The notes under the pieces: generated by a model
Seen by the model: only the letters and a program-made list of their open reading frames with translations
Databases searched by the model: none
Told to the model about the DNA's origin: nothing
Origin: Candidatus Acetothermia bacterium
GTDB taxonomy: Bacteria > Bipolaricaulota > Bipolaricaulia > Bipolaricaulales > Bipolaricaulaceae
NCBI GenBank assembly: GCA_011057175.1
Contig: DSBZ01000017.1
Coordinates: 1-11,520, forward strand
Length of the DNA: 11,520 nt
Direction of reading: 5' to 3'
Shown: piece by piece, positions 7,207 through 11,520 of the stretch
Position numbering within the stretch: the first letter of the stretch is position 1
Layout: every line of letters begins with the position of its first letter
Translations under genes and position numbers: made by a program

Positions 7207-8324
7207 CGGGCGAGCTGCGGTGCCCCCTGTGCTCCTTCTCCGCCACGCCGATGGCCGTGCCCGCGCTCTGTCCCTCGTGCGCTGTGCCGCTCGACTACCA
7301 CCGCGACTTCCCCCGCGAGTTCGCCGCTTCCTCCCTGAGCGGTCGGGGGATCTGGCGGTACGCCCCCCTCCTCCCCGACGTGGAGCCGGTCACGCTGGGG
7401 GAGGGCGGGACCCCGCTTGTCCCCTCCCTGCGCCTCGGCCCGCGGCTGGGGGTGAGGCTCCTGTTCAAGGCCGAGGGGATGAACCCCACCGGCTCGTTCA
7501 AGGACCGGGGGGCGGCGGTGCTCGTGGCCGCGTTGCGCTCGTTCGGGGCGCGGGCCGTGGCCGATGATTCGTCGGGGAACGCCGGAGCAGCCCTCGCCGC
7601 CTACGCCGCGCGGGCGCGGATCCGCGCCCGGCTGTTCGTGCCCGCGCACGCCTCGGGGCCCAAGCTCGCCCAGATCGCAGCGTACGGAGCGGAGCTGGCG
7701 CGCGTTCCTGGCCCCCGGGAGAGGGCCAGGGATGCAGCCCGGGAGGCGTGCGCGGCCGACGCAGACCTCCTCTACGCCTCGCACAACGCCTCGCCGTACT
7801 TCGTCGCCGGCCTGACGACGATCGCCTACGAGCTGTTCGAGGACCTCGGCGGGCACCCCCCCGACCACATCGTCGTCCCCGTGGGGGGGGGCGGGTTGTT
7901 CCTCGGGCTCGTCCACGGGTTTGGCCAGCTGCGCAAGCTGGGGTGGTGCGGCCAGGTGCCGCGGATCCACATCGCCCAGCCCCAGGCGTGCGCCCCCATC
8001 GTCCGCGCCAGGGGAGGGGGCGACCCGTTCGAACCGGAACCCCGAGAAACGGTGGCCGAGGGGGCGCGGATCCCCCGCCCGGAGCGGGGCCGGGAGGTCC
8101 TCGCCGCGCTGCGGACGGTGGGGGGGGAAGCGGTCGCCGTGAGCGAAGAGGAGATCGTCACCGCTCGCGCGACGCTCGCCCGCGCGGAGGGGCTATGGGT
8201 GGAGCCGACGGCGTCCCTTGCCGTGGCCGCGCTCCCGTCCCTCCTCGCGCGGGGCGCGATCGGCCCCCGGGACGAGGTCGTGCTCCCCCTCACCGGGCAC
8301 GGGCTCAAGGCGGAGAAGGGGTGA
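7203..8324 (+). CDS. thrC: Threonine synthase with N-terminal zinc ribbon
   Basis: 373-residue fold-type II PLP enzyme converting O-phosphohomoserine to threonine. It opens with a zinc ribbon, CPLC (7-10) and CPSC (23-26), as in thermophile and archaeal threonine synthases. PLP features: catalytic Lys100 in NPTGSFKDRG (94-103), SSGNAGAALAAYAARA (123-138), the phosphate-binding glycine loop VGGGG (227-231), and near the C-terminus PLTGHGLK (362-369), typical of threonine synthase. The glycine-loop region is less usual for ThrC (commonly VGNxGN), so a related PLP lyase such as a cysteate-synthase-like enzyme is a minor alternative. ATG 7203 overlaps the preceding stop (ATGA) and has only a weak Shine-Dalgarno, suggesting coupled translation. 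The glycine loop is encoded across a run of nine G (7883-7891), a possible slippage point, but the frame is intact. No other threonine-pathway gene is in the window. Confidence 0.87.
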   Translation: MTGELRCPLCSFSATPMAVPALCPSCAVPLDYHRDFPREFAASSLSGRGIWRYAPLLPDVEPVTLGEGGTPLVPSLRLGPRLGVRLLFKAEGMNPTGSFKDRGAAVLVAALRSFGARAVADDSSGNAGAALAAYAARARIRARLFVPAHASGPKLAQIAAYGAELARVPGPRERARDAAREACAADADLLYASHNASPYFVAGLTTIAYELFEDLGGHPPDHIVVPVGGGGLFLGLVHGFGQLRKLGWCGQVPRIHIAQPQACAPIVRARGGGDPFEPEPRETVAEGARIPRPERGREVLAALRTVGGEAVAVSEEEIVTARATLARAEGLWVEPTASLAVAALPSLLARGAIGPRDEVVLPLTGHGLKAEKG

Positions 8325-8328
8325 GCGC

Positions 8329-8814
8329 GTGCTGATCGGGCTCGTCTCCGATACCCATGATCACCTGGACCACCTCCGGCGGGCGCTCGTCCTGTGCCGA
8401 AGGCGGGGGGCGGAGCTCATCCTCCACGCCGGGGATTTCGTGTCCCCCTTCACCGCCGAGCCGTTCCGGGAGCTGGACCTTCGGGTGATCGGGGTATACG
8501 GGAACAACGACGGGGACAAGCTTCATCTTCGGGAGAGGTTCTCCGGAGTGGGGGAACTTCATTTCGGGCCGCACGAGATCGAGCTTGCCGGGAGGCAGAT
8601 CGTGCTCCTCCACGAGCCGCGGGCCCTTGAGGCGCTCGTCGCCTCCGGCCGCTACGCTCTCGTCGTCTATGGCCACACCCATCGGCCCGAGGTGCGCCCC
8701 GGACTGCCGGTGGTGGTGAACCCCGGGGAGTGCGCGGGCTGGCTCACCAACCGCCCTACGTGCGCCGTGGTCGACCTCGCCACGCTGCGCGCGGAGGTCC
8801 TCGACCTCGGCTAG
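8329..8814 (+). CDS. YfcE/MJ0936-type metallophosphoesterase
   Basis: 161-residue calcineurin-like phosphoesterase of the YfcE/MJ0936 phosphodiesterase group; length is typical. Two-metal ligands are visible: SDTH (Asp8, His10), HAGD (Asp36), GNND (Asn59), His95 in LLHE, and GHTH (His116, His118). Such enzymes hydrolyse phosphodiesters of unknown natural substrate in the cytoplasm. The GTG at 8329 is the only sensible start: it places the first beta strand at once, lies four bases after the thrC stop, and is preceded by AGGGGTGA (8317-8324), which overlaps that stop and can serve as Shine-Dalgarno. Last gene of the plus-strand cluster; converges on the nitroreductase operon. Confidence 0.92.
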   Translation: MLIGLVSDTHDHLDHLRRALVLCRRRGAELILHAGDFVSPFTAEPFRELDLRVIGVYGNNDGDKLHLRERFSGVGELHFGPHEIELAGRQIVLLHEPRALEALVASGRYALVVYGHTHRPEVRPGLPVVVNPGECAGWLTNRPTCAVVDLATLRAEVLDLG

Positions 8815-8879
8815 CATCCTGGCGACCGCACGAGGCGAAGTTGCTCAGCCCCCGGGCGCCGCAGCGCGCCTCCCTCCAG

Positions 8880-9431
8880 TCAGCCCTCGAACCGATCGCG
8901 GCGCACGATCTCCGAGAGCGGCACCCGCTCCACCTCTCGCGGCACGTAGGCGGGCCGGCCGAGGGGAAGGAGGGCCACGACCCGCATCCCACGAGGGATC
9001 CCGAGGATACGCTTCACCTCCGCTTCCGCCCGCCCGCGCAGTCCCGCCCAGTACGAGGCCAGACCCAGGCTGTGGGCCATGAGGGCCATGTTCTGGGTCG
9101 CCACCGCCCCCGCCTCAACCCAGTGCCCCCGATCCTTCACCGGGTCGACGACAACCGCGATCAGGACCGGCGCATCGCCGACGCCCTTCCCGGCGAGGGC
9201 GACCTGGCCCCGGCGCGCGAACGCAAGCCTCTCCACCAGGTTCCCCAACTTGCTCTTCGTCTCCTGATCCCGCACCACGATGAACGTCCACGGTTGGGAG
9301 TTGGCGAACGAAGGCGCCCACCTTCCCGCCTCGAGGACCGCCTGCAGCTCGTCTTCGCCCACCGGCTTCGGCTCGAACCGGAGCACGCTCCTTCGACCAC
9401 GGATCGCTCGCAGCACGTCGTTCGTCGTCAT
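8880..9431 (-). CDS. Nitroreductase-family FMN oxidoreductase (second of a tandem pair)
   Basis: 183-residue nitroreductase-family protein, an FMN-dependent NAD(P)H oxidoreductase that normally acts as a dimer in the cytoplasm. Family marks: phosphate-binding RGRRSVLRF (11-19), the FMN-contacting APSFANSQPW (39-48), the helix with AVATQNMALMAHSLGLASYW (109-128), and the LGIPRGMRVVALLPLGRPA strand region (143-161). Start ATG 9431 has GGAGGG shortly upstream and overlaps the preceding nitroreductase stop as ATGA, so the two are co-translated. The two copies are clearly different in sequence, so this is an old duplication or separate recruitment rather than a recent tandem copy. Substrate unknown. 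Confidence 0.92.
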   Translation of the reverse strand: MTTNDVLRAIRGRRSVLRFEPKPVGEDELQAVLEAGRWAPSFANSQPWTFIVVRDQETKSKLGNLVERLAFARRGQVALAGKGVGDAPVLIAVVVDPVKDRGHWVEAGAVATQNMALMAHSLGLASYWAGLRGRAEAEVKRILGIPRGMRVVALLPLGRPAYVPREVERVPLSEIVRRDRFEG

Positions 9432-9994
9432 GTGCCCTCCGTTTGGCTCAAGTCCGTGAACTTATTCCATGCCAGCACGGCCGACAAGGGCTTCCGCTCC
9501 CGCGGTCCGAGCTCGATCGCGCGGTGCTTGCCGCTGAGCGTGCTCACATCGCCCGGCTTCCCGACCACGATGAGCGTAATCAAAACGTACTCCTTCGGGA
9601 TCCCCAGCACCTCTTTGACCGCGAGCGGGTCGTAGCCGGCGATGGGGTGAGCGATGAGCCCGATCTGGGTCGCCTGGATCATGAGCAGGCCCGTCGCCAT
9701 GCCGCATCCGAACAGGTAGTAGTCCCGTCCGTCGGAGAGCTTGCAGTCAAGATCGCGGTGCGACGCCAGGGCGAGGATCGCCGGGGCGGACTTGGCCCAG
9801 TAGTTCCCCCCGGAGAGGGCGGCCTTCACCCTCTCCAGGGCCTCCCCTTCCGCGATCACGAACCGCCAGGGTTGGTTGTTGAAGCAGGACGGGGCGAGGT
9901 GGGCCGCTTCGACCAGGCGCACGAGCGTCTCGTGCGGAATGGGGTCCGGTGCCAGGGCTCGGTAGGAACGGCGGGCCTGGAGGAGCGGGTTCAC
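9428..9994 (-). CDS. Nitroreductase-family FMN oxidoreductase (first of pair; probably once fused to a redoxin domain)
   Basis: 188 residues from the GTG at 9994, a normal length for the nitroreductase family. Marks: ARRSYRAL (7-14) for FMN phosphate, APSCFNNQPWRFVI (34-47), DYYLFGCGMATGLLMIQAT (91-109), and IAGYDPLAVKEVLGIP (118-133). GAGGG four bases upstream (9999-10003) could initiate here. The frame stays open upstream of this GTG (a TTG at 10120 would give 230 aa), and that upstream part reads as the C-terminal half of a redoxin-like domain, so the ancestral product was probably a single redoxin-nitroreductase polypeptide. Next gene downstream is another nitroreductase, ATGA-overlapping. 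Which start is used now cannot be settled from sequence. Confidence 0.85.
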   Translation of the reverse strand: MNPLLQARRSYRALAPDPIPHETLVRLVEAAHLAPSCFNNQPWRFVIAEGEALERVKAALSGGNYWAKSAPAILALASHRDLDCKLSDGRDYYLFGCGMATGLLMIQATQIGLIAHPIAGYDPLAVKEVLGIPKEYVLITLIVVGKPGDVSTLSGKHRAIELGPRERKPLSAVLAWNKFTDLSQTEGT

Positions 9995-10386
9995 TTCGCC
10001 CTCAGCGCTACGGAGATCCGTGAGGACGGCGATGGCCCCCTCCGGGTCATCGCCCCGCCAGCGGACGATCCCCACCCGATCGAGGGGGATGAGCTCCCCC
10101 GCCCGGCACTCTTGAGCCAATACCCGCTCGGGATCGGAGAGGAGGAGTACCTTGCGCCTCCGGCACGGCGAGATCCGCCAGGGCGGCGATGGGGTCAGAG
10201 GCGACCACGACCGCGAGCGTCCAGGGGGGCAAGGCGTGGGGCGAGCTCGCTGAGGGCGCGCACCAGCGCGGGCGTCGCCTCCCCGCCGCCGCTCCCCAGG
10301 AGGACGTACCTGCCCCCAAGATCGCGGGAGTGGATCGTCTCCCCCGTGGCCGCTTGGAGCGTAAACTCCCGGATGGGACCGAACAC
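9995..10386 (-). pseudogene. Redoxin-like (AhpC/TSA, thioredoxin-fold) domain broken by two +1 frameshifts
   Basis: Three consecutive minus-strand frames together spell one thioredoxin-fold domain. Frame one starts at GTG 10386 with PIREFTLQAATGE then GRYVLL (26-31), a redoxin N-terminus. At the G6 run 10224-10229 sense passes to a second frame reading WTLAVVVASDPIAALADL. Near 10154-10160 it passes to a third reading KVLLLSDPERVLAQEC, then LDRVGIVRW, a redoxin C-terminus, which enters the nitroreductase without a stop. Removing one base at each site gives a 318-residue fusion. The start is well formed (AGGAGGTGA seven bases upstream). The peroxidatic Cys expected after Thr-Pro (TPxC) is absent: residues 38-41 read TPAL, and the only Cys is in AQEC. 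The breaks could be real decay, sequencing or assembly error, or, less likely, programmed frameshifting. Confidence 0.7.
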
Positions 10387-10390
10387 CCCT

Positions 10391-10399
10391 TCACCTCCT
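10391..10399 (-). promoter_or_regulatory. Strong Shine-Dalgarno before the redoxin-like frame
   Basis: Minus-strand AGGAGGTGA, a near-complete anti-16S match, with AGGAGG seven bases from the GTG at 10386. It is the best ribosome site in the window, which argues that the now-broken redoxin frame is or recently was translated. Confidence 0.65.
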
Positions 10400-10408
10400 C
10401 GCGAGCCG

Positions 10409-10414
10409 ATGATA
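10409..10414 (-). promoter_or_regulatory. TATCAT -10 element for the redoxin/nitroreductase operon
   Basis: Minus-strand TATCAT (five of six to consensus) about ten bases before the Shine-Dalgarno, predicting a leader of roughly 16 bases. No recognisable -35 at 16-18 bases. Confidence 0.4.
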
Positions 10415-10465
10415 GCTCACGGAGGGACGACAGCGGGCCCGAGGATGGGCAGCGAGCGATGCCCG

Positions 10466-10482
10466 CTTCCCGTGGCGGGAGG
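10466..10482. terminator. Hairpin downstream of the exported-protein gene
   Basis: CTTCCCG-TGG-CGGGAGG forms a seven-pair stem (one G-U) with a three-base loop, 22 bases beyond the stop at 10504 on the minus strand and before the next promoter. No T-run follows, so termination is suggested only by placement. Confidence 0.3.
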
Positions 10483-10503
10483 CCAGTCCCGATGGAGTGG
10501 CTG

Positions 10504-11412
10504 CTACAGGCTGACCTCAGCGCCGACCGTGACCTGGAGGAAGCTCCCGAGATCGAACCGGGTGCGGGAGTAGATCCGGACCCAGGAGAAGGAGACCTCG
10601 ACCCACACCTCCTGCTCCACGAACCCGAGGAGGTCGAACGTCGTCACGAGCCGGACCCCCACCGGTGGCACCCGCACGCCGAGGAACAGCTTAGCCCAGT
10701 CGAGCCACGAGGCATCGAGGCGCGATCGGACCCCAAGCTCGGCTTCGGGTTCCGGATAGATGTAGCTAGCGCCGAACTCGGTCCACACGAACCCGAAGGG
10801 GTCGAACAGGACCGCAGCGTCGGCGAGGAAGCAGTCGCTCGTGAAGCCGACGTGGAGAAGCTCCTCCTCGAACCACAGCCCTGGGGCCGCCGCCACGAAC
10901 GTCGCCGGGTCGAGGTCGATGAGGGCCCACACGTTCGTGACCCCGAAGCCCGTCAGACTACGAGCGAAGAACCCTCGCTCGTACCCCGTGCCGAGGTCGA
11001 GGACGATCCCCATCGTGTAATCGGGGATTTGGCAGACAGGGGCGAGGTTCTCCACCAGGAACAGCCCGCCCAGGCCGAGTGGGCAGCACCACAGGTAGCA
11101 GCTGCCCCGGACGTCGAACCAGTAGCGGGAGAAGCAGGGGTTGAACGTCATCCCGGTCCCGAACGTGACCCCTCCCCAGTCCACGGCCAGGGTCAGGTGC
11201 TCGGCGTCGAGCCCGGCACGGGAGAACTCGGTCCGGCTCGAGACCGTGGCCTGCCCAAACGCGAGGGAGAGGGAGGTTGCGCCGCTGGACGCACCTGGGG
11301 CGGTGAACGTGATCTCGGTCCCCACCGTTCCCACGGGGGCAGGAGCCTCGGCCCACCCCGCCCACCACACGAGCGTCGCCACCACGACCGCTCCGATCAG
11401 GCTCTTGCTCAT
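10504..11412 (-). CDS. Exported beta-rich protein of unknown function, possible outer-membrane barrel
   Basis: 302-residue protein I do not recognise. From ATG 11412 it begins with a clear signal peptide: Lys3, a hydrophobic core (about 5-20) and an AxA cleavage site (AEA, 21-23). The mature part is made of alternating polar/hydrophobic stretches rich in aromatics and Gly (for example 72-90, 185-192, 268-281, 283-300), the look of antiparallel beta strands, and it ends VTVGAEVSL, which could be a final barrel strand although the last residue is Leu rather than Phe. Six cysteines (93, 105, 109, 110, 127, 194), four of them within 18 residues, could form disulfides or bind metal. ATG 11412 has GAGG nine bases upstream; ATG 11427 has no Shine-Dalgarno and would add five residues to the signal. 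Single-gene unit on the minus strand. Confidence 0.75.
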   Translation of the reverse strand: MSKSLIGAVVVATLVWWAGWAEAPAPVGTVGTEITFTAPGASSGATSLSLAFGQATVSSRTEFSRAGLDAEHLTLAVDWGGVTFGTGMTFNPCFSRYWFDVRGSCYLWCCPLGLGGLFLVENLAPVCQIPDYTMGIVLDLGTGYERGFFARSLTGFGVTNVWALIDLDPATFVAAAPGLWFEEELLHVGFTSDCFLADAAVLFDPFGFVWTEFGASYIYPEPEAELGVRSRLDASWLDWAKLFLGVRVPPVGVRLVTTFDLLGFVEQEVWVEVSFSWVRIYSRTRFDLGSFLQVTVGAEVSL

Positions 11413-11433
11413 CACAGACCACCTCATGCCCCA

Positions 11434-11439
11434 AGGATA
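11434..11439 (-). promoter_or_regulatory. TATCCT -10 element for the exported-protein gene
   Basis: Minus-strand TATCCT (four of six) places a start near 11427 and a leader of about 15 bases before ATG 11412. No clear -35. It resembles the other -10-like sites in this window in sitting alone in GC-rich DNA. Confidence 0.35.
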
Positions 11440-11466
11440 CGGACGAGAGGCGGAGGGCAGGGAACA

Positions 11467-11505
11467 GGGGGCGGGCGGTCCCCGTCCATTTGTCCGCCTG
11501 CCCCC
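11467..11505. terminator. Strong 12-pair GC hairpin at the window edge, probable terminator
   Basis: GGGGGCGGGCGG (11467-11478) pairs with CCGCCTGCCCCC (11494-11505), 11 Watson-Crick pairs and one G-U, around a 15-base loop. It lies about 55 bases upstream of the exported-protein gene and just before that gene's -10 site, so it probably ends a minus-strand gene beyond 11520. No T-run follows on either strand; an attenuator or protein site is possible. Confidence 0.45.
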
Positions 11506-11520
11506 GCACCGCTGTCTCAG

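Noticed and set aside
7883..7891. Nine-G run in thrC as a phase-variation switch
   Set aside because: It encodes the PLP glycine loop and the frame is intact on both sides; nothing indicates selected variability in a biosynthetic gene.
8855..8870. Possible terminator GGCGC-CGCAGC-GCGCC between the phosphoesterase and nitroreductase genes
   Set aside because: Only five pairs and no T-run; such stems are expected by chance in this composition, though the convergent position would suit a terminator.
10195..10386. A stand-alone 63-residue protein
   Set aside because: The first ~54 residues are the start of the frameshifted redoxin-like domain and the remainder is out-of-frame tail after the G6 run.
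1..11520. CRISPR array, tRNA/rRNA, insertion sequence, or a novel defence system
   Set aside because: I saw no regularly spaced repeats, cloverleaf-like RNA, transposase, integrase or terminal repeats, and the genes are housekeeping or metabolic types.

Overview
The window is a compact, very GC-rich bacterial chromosome segment. Genes abut or overlap, ATGA stop/start overlaps and GTG starts are common, and the longest gene-free stretch is under 200 bases. I see no insertion sequence, tRNA, rRNA, CRISPR array or phage gene. The mixture (heterodimeric ABC exporter, bacterial PfkA, archaeal-like zinc-ribbon threonine synthase, a DUF72 relative, a secreted beta-rich protein with an AxA signal-peptide site) suggests a deep-branching, perhaps thermophilic or uncultivated lineage such as Bipolaricaulota/Acetothermia. 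That placement is a guess from style, not from a marker gene.

Layout. (1) 1-2848, plus strand: a pair of ABC exporter half-transporters with an 11-base overlap; the first is cut by the window start. Their motifs are complementary, one consensus and one degenerate ATP site, so they should form one heterodimer. (2) 3035-5340, minus strand: a two-gene operon, an FAD-dependent dehydrogenase of the COG2509 type followed through an ATGA overlap by 6-phosphofructokinase. (3) 5426-8814, plus strand, divergent from (2): RsmD-like methyltransferase, SurE, a shrunken DUF72 protein, threonine synthase and a YfcE/MJ0936-type phosphoesterase. (4) 8880-10386, minus strand: a redoxin-like domain interrupted by two +1 frameshifts, running in frame into a nitroreductase, then a second nitroreductase through an ATGA overlap. 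(5) 10504-11412, minus strand: an unrecognised exported beta-rich protein with its own promoter-like site and a strong hairpin upstream.

Most genes are housekeeping or metabolic: sugar phosphorylation (PfkA), threonine synthesis (ThrC), nucleotide phosphate removal (SurE), rRNA modification (RsmD), flavin redox chemistry (COG2509 protein, nitroreductases) and export (ABC pair). No clear new defence or mobile system is present. The points most worth a second look are the redoxin-nitroreductase fusion with two frameshifts, the RsmD homologue whose catalytic DPPY motif reads GAPY, the half-size DUF72 protein that keeps its ends and centre in one frame, and the PfkA with GGNGS in place of GGDGS.
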